DNA of 64,000 nucleotides, from NCBI GenBank assembly GCA_009823395.1, contig CM020512.1, positions 3,420,905 to 3,484,904 on the forward strand. The letters are read 5' to 3'. Each line of letters begins with the position of its first letter. Position 1 is the first letter of the stretch. The translations under genes were made by a program, and so were the position numbers. The notes under the pieces were generated by a model. It saw only the letters and a program-made list of their open reading frames with translations, was not told the origin of the DNA and ran no database searches. Of the stretch, positions 48,723-60,015 are shown piece after piece. The stretch comes from Thamnaconus septentrionalis (Eukaryota > Chordata > Actinopteri > Tetraodontiformes > Monacanthidae).

Positions 48723-48737
48723 CCGCTTGGTGGCGCG
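48723..48737 (+). promoter_or_regulatory. CTCF-like motif
   Basis: CCGCTTGGTGGCGCG fits the CCGCNNGGNGGC form of the CTCF core. It is in the 5' flank, about 16 kb upstream of exon 1, next to CpG-rich sequence. Confidence 0.45.
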
Positions 48738-50342
48738 AGAGAAATGGGTCTGGGTGTCAATCAAGGTAGACGTCCCCCCCCCCGGGGGCACCACGACAAC
48801 ACTGTTCTTCAGTCCGTCTAGTTGTTGCCTCCGAGAGGAGCAAGCGGACGACACACGACAACGACACGTCCCTGAGCAAGTCTAACTAAAACAAACCTAT
48901 GCATTATGCACGATAATGTATATACATTTATGCATGAGACAATGTTTCCCGGTAAAACACGCAGGAAGCTGTTTTCACACACTCAGACGAGGCCTTGTGT
49001 CAGGCCGGCCATGCCCGCCGACACCATGCCCCTGCGCATCCATCATGTGGGAATGTGTTCATATGCATCAGTGGCAACATAATGGTCTTAAGAGGCTGGG
49101 AGAAAGGCTCACCTAGCCTTTTGAAGGATGGCACAACAAAGAGGCCGGTGATATTAATGAAAATGTACACCATTTAAAACTTGTAGTGGCCCTGGCTAAA
49201 AGGAAGAGGGGGCATTATTTATTAATAGTAAATGGCTAAGTGAGTGCCCGTTGACGGCATGGGCTATTTTCATACACTCAATGTTCTTTTTCCCCACTGC
49301 CAGGATTTGGGTGTGTGTGTGTGTGTCCAGGATGAAAACGGCAGTATTGTGTATCCGTTGCTTATTGGAGTCGTTGGCTTTGGATCCAACATCTTCGGAT
49401 GATTACTGGCCTCTTCTTTCTTCTGTTTCTTTTTTTTTTTGGAACAAAAGAGGGTTTTAATGTGTGAAATATCGACTATAGCGAGCAGTTGCATAAAGAT
49501 AAGTGTCCAGCCAAGAAGAAGAAGAAGGAGAAGGAGCGTCTCTGATTACAGATTCGCAGATGTATCTCGGGGATATTTTAGGAGCTGTATGCCGAGCGGA
49601 GCCAGCCCACATGAATCTATAAGCCGGAGTCAAGTGCGGAATATGTTTGGCAAGATTAATAACGTCTAAAAGCGAGCAATTACCCAAACTCTCTCGAGGT
49701 GGATGTAGCTAGTCGACTCTTGAGATAAGGGGGGGAACGGGAAGGGGAGCTGATTGTTAAATGCAAACGGAGCAATGATGAAACGGCAGACGGGGTGTAA
49801 AACGAGTGATTGTGCTGCTGTGTTGCGTGGCCGTTTTATAACCAGTTCCTCCACGTTTTCCCTCGGTGGCTCCAACATGCAAACACCCCCACTGTGCACC
49901 GTCTCCACCCCCACTACCACCCCATCTCCCTCTCCTTGTAACCTGAATTCAGGCACACAGCCAACCAATCGATCACAGGGAGTCTCCACCCCCCCCCCTC
50001 CATCCCCGCTCACCCTCCGCACTTTTTTTTTTTTCCATCCCGCCAATTTTCCTCTGAGGAAAGAGGGAATCATGTGAGCTAACAGTGTGGAAAATCAATG
50101 CTCCACTGGCATAGAATAACTTGGAATCTGGCTGGCAGGGAGCGCCGGCTCCGCGGAAGGCCAGTTTGAGTGATAAAGCCGCCCCGCGTTCGCCGTCTCT
50201 CATTCTGCATGATATGTGGCCACCCCCGCCGAGCCGCACTCGCTGTCAACAGCGGGTTAACAGTTTTTATACCAGCGGAATCCTGCGGATTTATCAGTGG
50301 TGTGCTTGAGCTTGCGCGGTTTTGTGTGTATGGCGGCTGCCA

Positions 50343-50396
50343 GCCTGCCTGCCTGCCTGCATCACGTCACGTCACGTCACCTGCTCACGTCACGTG
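50343..50396. promoter_or_regulatory. (CTGC)n followed by an ATF/CREB half-site cluster
   Basis: Four CTGC units run into five TCACG repeats ending in an E-box, TCACGTCACGTG. TGACG (the complement of CGTCA) is the CREB/ATF half-site, so the array offers several adjacent half-sites plus CACGTG. It may simply be a short pentanucleotide repeat. Confidence 0.5.
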
Positions 50397-50468
50397 CGCA
50401 GGGCTCCTATACTCTTTTAGTGCGCCCGGCTCAGTTAGTTTGAAAACTCTCGACGCTCAATGAGAAAT

Positions 50469-50622
50469 CGGCTCCCTGAAGGTTCAGTACCAGGCCCCAT
50501 TGTTGTCGACTGTATAACATACAAACGTAACCTTGGTTGGGATAATCCCTGTTCCAGCCTTCCATCTATACGCTGATGATACCGTCTGCTGCGCTGCCTC
50601 GAAGGCCTTTAACTCCATCTGA
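50469..50622 (+). pseudogene. Frameshifted LINE reverse-transcriptase fragment
   Basis: Frame one reads LPEGSVPGPIVV at 50472-50507, matching the QGSVLGPLLF block of non-LTR reverse transcriptases. After a frame change, LYADDTV follows at 50566-50586, the YADD catalytic motif. The spacing of about 28 residues between the two is normal for Rex/L2-type RTs. The rest of the ORF is not recognisable on either side. A dead fragment, probably 5'- and 3'-truncated. Confidence 0.75.
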
Positions 50623-50738
50623 GTGTCTGCAAGTGTTCACGGCGCGCTTGTTGTGAAACTATGTCGTCGTCTAAGACGTTTCCTTGTCCGGAACCAAAGC
50701 GGCATTCTTTTGAAAAAACACCAGCAAAAAAGGCAGAA

Positions 50739-50811
50739 GAAAGCGGCAATAAATTGCGATCAATTGAAAAAAAAGTGCAGCGAGAAAGCGGCAACAAATT
50801 GAGATCAATTG
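50739..50811 (+). repeat. Two-copy tandem duplication, period 45 bp
   Basis: A 28-bp block beginning GAAAGCGGCAA occurs at 50739-50766 and 50784-50811 with two mismatches. The period is a multiple of three, so the open frame 50661-50909 repeats ESGNKLRSI. The frame has no recognised similarity and sits between a LINE relic and a hairpin, so coding status is doubtful. Confidence 0.8.
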
Positions 50812-50838
50812 CGTCGATTATGTCTTTGGATTTTCGTG

Positions 50839-50912
50839 GATTTGTATCTTTCTTTTATTCAGACACAGCTTTGGAGAAAAACCAATGTCTGAATAAAAGA
50901 AAGATATAAATC
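50839..50912. other. Long near-perfect inverted repeat (27-bp stem, 20-base loop)
   Basis: GATTTGTATCTTTCTTTTAT... at 50839-50865 is complementary to 50886-50912 with a single mismatch, around a 20-base loop. Such a stem is well beyond chance. It could be a MITE core, a fold-back element or a transcribed hairpin. Confidence 0.85.
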
Positions 50913-52259
50913 TATTAAATTAAGACACTGTGTGTGATTAAACAGCTACACCTCTTCATTAAAATGCCATTGTCTTTGAAGGAACACTGTGTTGTTAAAA
51001 AACAGTAAAGTGAAGTCAATCTGCAAGATCGTGACCATCAGTTAAAAACTGTGGTTCTTTTTTACTCAGTGCTGGTGGTGACATACACAGAACGCTCCGA
51101 TTGTGCTCCACATTCTCATTAGGTTCATTTGCCAAATGTGGTGTTTACTTCCAGCTTATATATTATCCCGGCTAAGGTGAGTATAAACTACTGTTTGCTT
51201 GGCACTGTCCCATTGGGAATACGTGACATACCTGGTTGATGCCGGAATCACGCTCTGCATTTTAAAGTTCTCTTTGGGCACTTTAGCTATTTGATTTGTG
51301 TTCAGTGGCAAAATCACCAGAGCAAAAATTTCTTCTCGTCTCAAATTTGTCGTTCCAAAATCATGAACAAGCTGAACAACTACAACAAACTGGCAAAGAA
51401 CAGTTTTTGGAGTTTTTCATTTGGCAGCTAATTCTTCGGAATAATTTAAAATACGACTGTTAACTTCAAAAACTCCTTTCACTCGTTCCCAGAGATTAAA
51501 ACTCTGGTAAAAATCGCTCTGGTCCTGGTAGTCTGCGTGGAAAAAACTTTTAATGAGCATGTTTGAGAAATGTTCAGAGATTTTTTTTTTTTTTCAGTAA
51601 CATTTGAACACCTCGTGGGCTTCCATAAAATGTTGAATGAAACTTTTGGGAATTAGCTTTAAGAATTAAATGATATAAACATGGAAACGGAAATTAACAA
51701 GAAGGCAACGGAAATTGACGTTGGTTACAGGACGGCACTGCGTGGAAGAAGCCGAGGACAACAACAGCACCAGAAGAGTGACTCTGGATTTCAAGAAGGA
51801 CTGTCAAGAATGGCTGTTCCTTTATTTCGTATTTATTTATCTATTTTGTGTGTGAATGAGGCTTATGCATTCAGACAGATGATTGTATAATTTCATGTGG
51901 GCTGATTTGGCCACATGACAAATTGTGGAACCAGCAAAAACTGCTGCGATTCTAGATTGGATGACGCCTACTTGCACATTTAATATGACATAATTAGCCT
52001 GTCTATTAGCGTGCGCACACACACACCCAACTCTGAATCTATGCATTAGGGATGCTTTAACACTGCGATTTATTCTATACACTAGATGGTGGCACGTTAA
52101 GTTTACAACGGGTAAAAAAAAAAAAACACACACACTGGCAGAAAACATTGTTCTGGTGTGCGTGACGCGTTTTCAACTGATGGAGAGAAAAGAAGAAGAT
52201 CGACACTCTGTCATCCCTCATAACGCAACTGTCACAGGTACACCGCAAAGTGTGCACGT

Positions 52260-52261
<2 letters not shown>

Positions 52262-52295
<34 letters not shown>

Positions 52296-52306
52296 TGTGT
52301 GTGTGT
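52262..52306 (+). repeat. (GT)n microsatellite
   Basis: GT run with one TCTG break. Confidence 0.94.
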
Positions 52307-52430
52307 CCTTTCAATAGGATGCCATGCCAACAACGCCCACACTGACACACTGTTGATGTCGAACCTGCTGATGGTGCATTCTACTGAAGTTTCCACCTTC
52401 AGAAGCGAAAAGGAAATGAAAGGGGGCACA

Positions 52431-52466
52431 GATAGATAGATAGATAGCTAGATAGATAAGATAGAT
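52431..52466 (+). repeat. (GATA)n tract
   Basis: GATA units with one GCTA variant. Confidence 0.92.
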
Positions 52467-52594
52467 TTTTTTCAATTACGGGATTTCTGTGTTGCAGCAA
52501 AGCGTGGTTCCGGTTGGGAGCCACCAGTCACAGCTTCGTCTGCCAATTACACTTTGCATGATCCCCACCCCAAAAAAAAAAAAAAAAAACTCTA

Positions 52595-52745
52595 CAGATG
52601 AGCCAAGATGGGAAATGATTCTTGGCATGTCGTGGGCTAATTATCCATTCAACAAATGGAAATATCATTGATGCCGTGTTCTTAATCCAGCTGTAGACGC
52701 AGAGAGCAACAAAAGCTCTCTGACAGCTTGTTGGCTTCCCGAGAT
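52595..52745. promoter_or_regulatory. Candidate conserved noncoding segment
   Basis: Unique sequence with GGGCTAATTATCC, CAACAAATGGAAATATCATTG and TTCTTAATCCAGC. Noncoding. Confidence 0.25.
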
Positions 52746-53174
52746 GCAACGGCAGCGCGAGTTCAGTGCTCCAGTGCTGTGACGTACTTGCTGCGGCACA
52801 GCGGGGACAAAAAGTTTGCCTTTGCCTGGATTTAAGGAAAAAAATATAAAAAAGCGCAACCAAAGCAAACAGCGCCGAACAGGACGCTTGCAATTGTTGC
52901 CTCTGAAGAGCGAAAATCTGAGAGCCTCCTTACAGCGAACGCAGGCAAAACGCATCCTCTCAAACACACGATCGGAGGACGAAAATCATCACCCATCTAC
53001 TTTGCAGAGCGAGACGCAGGCAAACAGAGGGCGCCGCAAGACTTTGCTTGTTATTCGCAAATGAGACAAATATCGTTTTAAAAGAAACTTTAGATACGTT
53101 GTGCATCCGCAAATTTGTACTTTACGGGAAGGGGTGGGGCGAGGAGGGAGGGGGGGGGGAAAAAGCAGGGAAAT

Positions 53175-53320
53175 AACATTACCATAAGCTTGGTGCAATG
53201 CATGCATAATAGATTGTTGTTTTCACTCTGCATATGGTAGGAGCTGGATTCGCTTCAAAGTGCACCAAATTTGCATGATTCGATGTGAGGGATTCTGGGA
53301 TTAGAGAACACCACTTCTCC
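53175..53320. promoter_or_regulatory. Candidate conserved noncoding segment with octamer and OTX-like site
   Basis: An octamer ATTTGCAT at 53269-53276, GCATGCATAATAG and an OTX/PITX-like GGGATTAG about 30 bp downstream of the octamer, in repeat-free sequence. Confidence 0.3.
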
Positions 53321-53480
53321 CCACCTCCTCCCTCCCCCCCTCCCTCCCTTCTTTCACTCAGCTATAGAAAGGTATCACATTCCCACAGATGGCGGGGGAC
53401 ATTGTGGGAAATATTGCCATTACGATACAAAAGAGTGAGCACCGGCAAAGTGAGAAAATAAACATGATGAGATTTGGGCT

Positions 53481-53673
<193 letters not shown>

Positions 53674-54636
53674 CGAATTTAACAGTTCAATTCTGACACA
53701 TGCTTCTAATTAAATGCATTTTTCCTTGCAAAAGAAAAAACAAAGAACAGACAAAAAATCTTCTTAAACAATATGCAAAACAAACCGAAAACTGCAGGTC
53801 CGAGATGATAATTCCACTGTCCCTCATTTTGCTCCCAGACACGGATTTGGTCATTGTGAGGGAGAGTGACAGGCGGGAGTGAGGCCAGGGTCACCCGGGA
53901 CACACCTCGTTGCCGGCATCCTCTCACCCTCATCCTCTATCAGTTAAAACTGACAGAAAACAGAGAAAGTGAAGAGAGACAGGCGGAGGGGGACGGAGGG
54001 TTAAGAAGAAAAAGCTGAGTTTGACTGCGGACAAGCCCCAGAGGACGCTACCATGCACTGTCTGGCAAAAAAAAGAAAAAAAAAACAAGAGCAAAACTGG
54101 TATAGGAGTATTACCAGTAGCTTCGAGCTGCATCAGATCAGAAACAAACGGCGGCAGTGAATAGCTTGCCCTCCTTCTCTCAGCGCCTGTGTGTTGTCAC
54201 TGTGTGATGGGCGGGGGGGTTGCAGGGCTGCACATTCCTAGATAAAGTCAACTGAAGGCATACGTCGCACTCAACGTGTGTATGTGTGTGTGTGTGTGTG
54301 TGTGCGTGGGGGGGATCACAATGGTGTGTACCTCTATGCAAATGGGGCAACCGCCAATGATGAGCTGTCCCTCTCTCCCTCTCTCTGGATAACCTGATTA
54401 TAATTTAGATCAGGGTGCTGCTGTCCATCTGTTAGGTGAACACCCGCCCACGGACGGCGCAGGCGTGCCTAGGAGGAGGAGAATCAGCACCGTTCACGCC
54501 CATCTCCGCCACTTTTGTCTCCCGCTCCTGGGTGTTTTGTGGCACTTAGCTCAAAAGTCAAAAAATTATCGGCGTTATGGCATCGGGGGGGGGCAGCTCC
54601 GTCACAGAGGGGAGAGAAAAATAGACCTATAGTCCA

Positions 54637-54672
54637 TAGTGTTGTGCGATGTGCACCGCAGTTCTACCTGTG
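54637..54672 (+). mobile_element. Isolated terminus of the TAGTGTTGTGC repeat family
   Basis: ATAGTGTTGTGCGATGTGCA matches the end of the element at 36800 and is closer to the inferred consensus (GTGCGATG is intact). I could not find its partner end nearby, so this is a truncated or rearranged copy. Confidence 0.45.
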
Positions 54673-54811
54673 TGCGTCATTGCATTTGAATTGACGCTAA
54701 TCTACTGAAACAAAAACACCACAATAACCACAAGGAAATAATCTGATAACACAGTGTTGAGTTGGTTAAATGCAACAGCAGCAACTATTATTAAAGCAAA
54801 GGTGTTGTTTT

Positions 54812-55052
54812 GGCTGACGTGGTGGTGCTGTGTTCAGCACAGCCGCCTCACAGCAGGACGGTTGTGGGTTTGATTCCCACCCGGCGCCTTTCTGTGTTGT
54901 TGTGTTGCTCTCCCTGTGCCAGCGATGCTCAACTCCAGCTCCCTCCCACAGACACAAGACGTGAACATTAACTGTTTGTCTCTCTCGACTTGTCCAGGGT
55001 GCAACCCTTTCAGCCCAACACAGATGGATGGATGGCTGGATGGATGGATGGA
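54812..55052 (+). mobile_element. Degenerate SINE copy with (ATGG)n tail
   Basis: The head retains GCCGCCTCACAGCAGGACGG and a nearly intact B box (GGTTTGATTCC). The middle is rearranged, the CTTGTCCAGGGTGCAACCC block is present, and the copy ends in a GGATG-type array at about 55023-55051 instead of GAATG. A short CAAAGG on both sides is too short to call a TSD. Old, internally deleted copy of the same or a sister family. Confidence 0.72.
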
Positions 55053-55760
55053 ACAAAGGAAAAGAGTCCATGGAAAACATTTGGAAATGGGGGTGGCCTC
55101 CTGAAAAGCAACATTGGTAGTAGACAAACTCCATTCAAAGCCAGCCAATCAAGCTGACTGAAAGTTGTGTAAATTGAATTTTTAAAAACCATCAGAAGTA
55201 GAAAAATAATGTTAAAAACAACAACATGCCCAATTTTGCTCCTTAAATGACAAGATGTTGCCCAAACTGGCCCAGTCGTCGGCTGAGACAGTGCGAGTCG
55301 GCTCGCAGTCACTTCCTGTTTTTGCCGCATCAAAACCCTGACTTCCTCCCCCCACACTTGTCCAACCTCGTGGGGCTTTAAGGTGAAAAGCATTCAAATG
55401 ATTTCAAACTGGAAATCATGGCAAACAGTTGTCTTGCAAAGTTAAATTATTATGTAGTGTTGCAAAATAACAAAAAAAAAAAGACAAGCATATCATATTC
55501 AAGCTATGATTTATGAGCTGCTGAAGTTGTTTTTCGTTAGAATTTTTTAATAGTCTGGAAAGCCTTAATCCTAACGGTTGTGTGTACAAGTCAGTGTCTG
55601 GGGAAACATTTGGGGCATGAAAAAAAACATTTCAGTTTAGAGTTGTCAAAACATTTGACTGTGAAACACTGTGTGAACAAACAAACTTCTTTTGCAATTA
55701 ACACGACTGAATGAAAGCCTGTGCTGCGAGTGCTTTTCATAGTGGCCCTGTAGCAATTCT

Positions 55761-55790
55761 CAACAACAACAACAACAACAACAACAACAA
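55761..55790 (+). repeat. (CAA)10 tract
   Basis: Pure CAA run. Confidence 0.94.
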
Positions 55791-56571
55791 ATCTTAGCTG
55801 ATACTTTGGATTAAAAACCCATCTCTGATCAGCAAGCCAAAACTATATTTGGGGGAGGGGGTTTAAACCCACCAATGACATGCCTTCCATCAAGCTGCAG
55901 GGATAATCTGGCTGCCTGCAAAAGCCATTTTCTCTGTGCAGGTGAAGCAGCGGCTCTGATGGAGGGTGAGACAAGCTGCTGATGTGTGTCCTGCCGTCAG
56001 GCGCTGCTGGCGCAGGTCTCGTGAAGTTCCTGTCCTAATATGGCCGCGTCGGACTATCAGCTGAGAATCAGGTGCTCGCTAAATATTTAGGAGGATGAGG
56101 ATTTCCCGCTGGGCCAGGGCACTTCAGAAGGCTCGGCTCCGGGCTTCTCGTCTCGTACCGCGGTGGAATGTGACCAGGTGCAAGTGGTGAGCGCCGCGTT
56201 TCACTGCAATCACACGGACCTGACGTGATGCCGTGCTATGCTGCTAATCCACTACATTTAACAGGTGCCGCATTCTTTTTTTTTCTTTTACTGCGACAAG
56301 TTTGGTTGCAGTTGGTTGGCTCAAGATCTGTGAAACCTCAAGACATTTACAATATAAATTCATATCAATGCAATCTGATGCTCAGGATTCAGGGCACGCA
56401 GACTTCTACTTCTCACGGTGTAGCGTAGGCGCTTTGCTATGTATATATAAACTCACGCTCACCGTTTTAGGCGCAATGTTCAATTGCTTGTGCGCACAAA
56501 TAGCCAAGGGTCAATCACATGGCAGCAACTCAGCGCGTTCAGGCACGTAGATGTGGTGAGGCCAACCTGCT

Positions 56572-56875
56572 GAAGTTCACAGCGAGCATCAGAACGGAGA
56601 AGCGGGAGCGGATCTGTTTGCCGTCCTCGACCTTCAGGGGGTTTACAGAGAATGACCCTGAGAAGAGAAAATGTCCAGCGAGAGGCAGCCGTGTGGAGGA
56701 AAATGCCTCGTTGGTGTCAGGGGTCAGAGGTCAGAATGGTCAGACACTGGCTGGAGACCACAGAATTGCAACAGGAACTCAGATAACCACAGGTTACAAC
56801 CAAGGTCTGAAGAATAGCATCTGTGAAGGCACAACACCTCCAACCGTGAAGCAGCGTGGCTCCATCAGATCTAGC
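56572..56875 (+). pseudogene. Decayed Tc1/mariner transposase-gene fragment
   Basis: Several stretches in order, such as GAGCATCAGAAC, GGTTTACAGAGAATG, AGAAAATGTCCAGCGAG, GGAAAATGCCTCGTTG, CAGATAACCACAGGTTACAA and CAGAATAGCATCTGTGAA-like blocks, match the 5' part of a Tc1-like transposase gene family common in fish. About 100 bp is missing between the first two blocks, and the catalytic DDE region is absent. The 189-codon open frame over this segment is not the transposase frame. A dead, 3'-truncated relic. Confidence 0.75.
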
Positions 56876-57530
56876 AGTGGGCCAATAGCGCCGTACACCA
56901 TGTTTGCGAAAATGCACCTGATGTGTGAAAGCATGTTGGGTTTTTTTCTCGTGCTAAGAACTGAGAAACTCCACGACCAAAACACAGCTACTTTGTTGTT
57001 GTTGTTGTTTTTTTTTTACTTTTTAAGGTTAAGAGATCAAAGTTTAAAGGGGCTCTATAATGACCACGTTCAGATTGAACAAAATTAATCCTAGCGGTCT
57101 ACTTCTAACAATAAACCAGGTTTGTCTGGTATGTTCGCTCCAATGGGACCCCATTAACTGGCACCGGCTGCACTTTCCCATAAAAGTCTTGATTTTTATT
57201 CATTTCTTCAAATAACTATCGTACTATGGACTTGATACCGAGACACAACGGTACCATTATGTCCCCATTTGAATCCGACAGGCATGACTGTGACTTCAGG
57301 TTTGGTACTATTGGCACAGTTAAAGAATTGTTTCCAGGCACTGATTCGGCACTGACACCCCTTTGACCCGCGAGTGAGAGTGAGTCAGAGTCAGAGAGCT
57401 GAGTGGTTTGAACCCGATTAAGGACTTTTTTTTTTTTAGTTTTTTTTTTAATTTGGATTTAAATTAACTGCCATGGTGAGCCCATCGCAGGATCTCTCCC
57501 TCTGCCTCGTCAGACGTGTTCGGCCCTTTG

Positions 57531-57531
<1 letters not shown>

Positions 57532-57610
<79 letters not shown>
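57532..57610 (+). repeat. (CA)39 microsatellite
   Basis: 79 bp of pure CA. Confidence 0.97.
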
Positions 57611-57612
<2 letters not shown>

Positions 57613-57980
57613 CATGTTACCAAATCCCCGCTGATTAAATTCAACACTTAATGAAATGCAAGCAATTAAAGTAAAAGCCTGATCAAATGGTGGCTGACGG
57701 TCAGTCAAACATGCTGACATGTAATTGAAAATGTCCCCCTTTCTCCTCACCCCTCACCCACACCCTCCCTCCACCCACCAGCATTATGAATCCATTTAAA
57801 AACAGATCAGGTTTCCGGAGGGAACATGGGGAGTAGATGATACTTAATCAACTAATTGACACGACAAAGACGTGTGTGTGTGTGTGTGTGTGCGCGCGCT
57901 CTAGCGCATGCGTTTGTATGTGTGTTTGGTCAGCAACACCTGGCCACTCTCATGTTTGATACTAAATTATTCACCAGGAT

Positions 57981-58014
57981 TTCTTCTTCTTCTTCTTCTT
58001 CTTCTTCTTCTTCT
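57981..58014 (+). repeat. (TTC)11 tract
   Basis: Pure TTC run. In the opposite sense it is GAA, a motif that can form triplex DNA. Confidence 0.95.
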
Positions 58015-58570
58015 ACGTCTTACACGACGAGGCAGCCGAGGCCTAAAGGTTAAACCGCGGTAAATGGAAGCTCATCTTAACTCTGTGGCTTCCGCTCGCC
58101 CGCAAAACCCTCGATGCCTTTTTGCGAACGTGATCTCAAACAAGCCGGCACCTGCTCCTTCCCTGTCTCATCAGATATGAACAGCACTTGGGGCCCCTGC
58201 TTCATCGATCGGCATTAAACGTTATTACTCGTCTCGTCGTTGTTGTTTTTTTTGTCGGATCAAAGGCAATTATTCATAATTCACCTTTCCCCAAAATCCT
58301 GCCGCGCCGCTCTGCGCTACAAAAGCAACAGGGAACACGGAATACAATTTAATGGATTATCTTTTTCTTCCCCACCTTCCCTCCTCCCACCCCATGACAC
58401 AATGACACAATTACCTTCAAGCTTATTTTTTCGAGGCGGGGAAGAAAAAAAAGAGGATTGGGTGACAGAAAAATAAGGAGGATAATGCGCTCTCTAGTGT
58501 TTAAGTTTGACAAAGTTACAAGCTCGGGGGCGTTGCCGTTTCCTTTGCCTCTGTGTCACGCTTTGGCGGA

Positions 58571-58604
58571 GGGAGAAGAGAGGAGAGGAGAGGAGAGGAG
58601 AGGA
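58571..58604 (+). repeat. (GGAGA)n tract
   Basis: Five GAGAG/AGGAG units in tandem. Confidence 0.88.
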
Positions 58605-58796
58605 AGGAGCCCTTTGCACTGTAGCTACAGGTCATTGTTGCCGTACAGATGAACTAAGTGACAATAATTGAGTTAAGAGGGGAAACAAATGATGTCACGG
58701 GAGCATGAAGTGGAAGGAGTCGACTGATTTATTTCCCAAAACAATACATGCCACAGGAAATCAGTTTTATTGGGAGGTGCTGTGCATGAGCCTGCG

Positions 58797-58798
<2 letters not shown>

Positions 58799-58837
<39 letters not shown>
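58799..58837 (+). repeat. (TG)n microsatellite
   Basis: Pure TG run. Confidence 0.95.
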
Positions 58838-58838
<1 letters not shown>

Positions 58839-59579
58839 GTGGATACAAACAAGACAATGAGATGCTTTAAACAGCGATTATTTGCACAGAAAAGGGGCCA
58901 AACGTCAGAAAAAGGACCGGGAGAATATTTGGATGTTTGACTTGAAGGTGGAAACAAAGCGACACGGAAATGCTCTCCTCAAGAACTCCCCAATCAAGCC
59001 ACGTATGAAACATTTAGAAATCTAGGCTGAAAGGCATTGTTAAAAGCAAGAATCCATCCCTGTGAGCTGCGAGCGCGCGTTGGATTGAGCAGCGCTTGTG
59101 GAACAGGTTTGGCAGATGACACTCGACGACGACGACGCAGCGGCGGCGTCAGTCACGCTAATTAAAAGACGAGAGAAAAACTCAGGAGAGCAAAAAGCAG
59201 TGGGTGGGTGTGAAACCGTAAAAAAAGAAAAAAAAGAAAAAAACAACGAGCCGTTTAACATATAACGGTACTTGCCACATTCCATCCGGCTCGTTATTTA
59301 TTCTCTCACTGGAGTGCGCTTTGCTTTTAAGTGTTTTTATTGTTGTTGTTTTTTTTACATATTACTGCCTCTTGTTAAAGAAAACAACAGGCTTCTCACA
59401 GACTTTTGATCATCTGCAGAATCAAGCTAACCTGATAGTCGTGCTATGAACGTCGCGCTCTACTTGAACATTGCAACAACAACAAAAAAACGTTCGGAGT
59501 CTGAGAAAGCGGCTGCCACGGTGTCATTTCGAAAAACTGCACAAATTAAAGGGCCAGTGCGTGACATTCTCAGGGGTCT

Positions 59580-59594
59580 GCTGCCCTCAAATGG
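59580..59594 (-). promoter_or_regulatory. CTCF-like motif, minus orientation
   Basis: On the minus strand CCATTTGAGGGCAGC matches 13 of 15 core positions. Its orientation is convergent with the plus-strand motif at 48723. Confidence 0.35.
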
Positions 59595-59980
59595 AATGAG
59601 ATATATACATATTTTGAATTGAGTCAGTAAAAATAACCACTAAAAATAACAACGCAAGTGGATTTGAAAGGAGGTGTTGGATTATATCTTGAGCCCCCGT
59701 GTTTCGACAGCAGCCCAAAAACCGGATCTCCATCTCTGGGTCTCGTGATTTTAACCCACTCATCACATGTCAGATCAAGCAGAGCAGTCATCGGAAAACT
59801 GATTCATGACTACTCATTACTGTTCGACGCAACTGAATCTCCCTGACTGAATGGGCCCTTAAAGCGCAGGCTGGTGGTTCCACACCAGCGACCTAAAGAG
59901 GAGGCCTGATGACGCTGGTGGACCTGAAGGACACGACAACTTGTTGGCATTCAGTCGTTGAGTTGTGGTGCGGAGGAGAG

Positions 59981-59982
<2 letters not shown>

Positions 59983-60013
<31 letters not shown>
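59983..60013 (+). repeat. (AC)n microsatellite
   Basis: Pure AC run. Confidence 0.95.

Positions 60014-60015
<2 letters not shown>

Noticed and set aside
56519..57088. 189-codon open frame
   Set aside because: It overlaps a Tc1 relic in the wrong phase and ends in T-rich low complexity.
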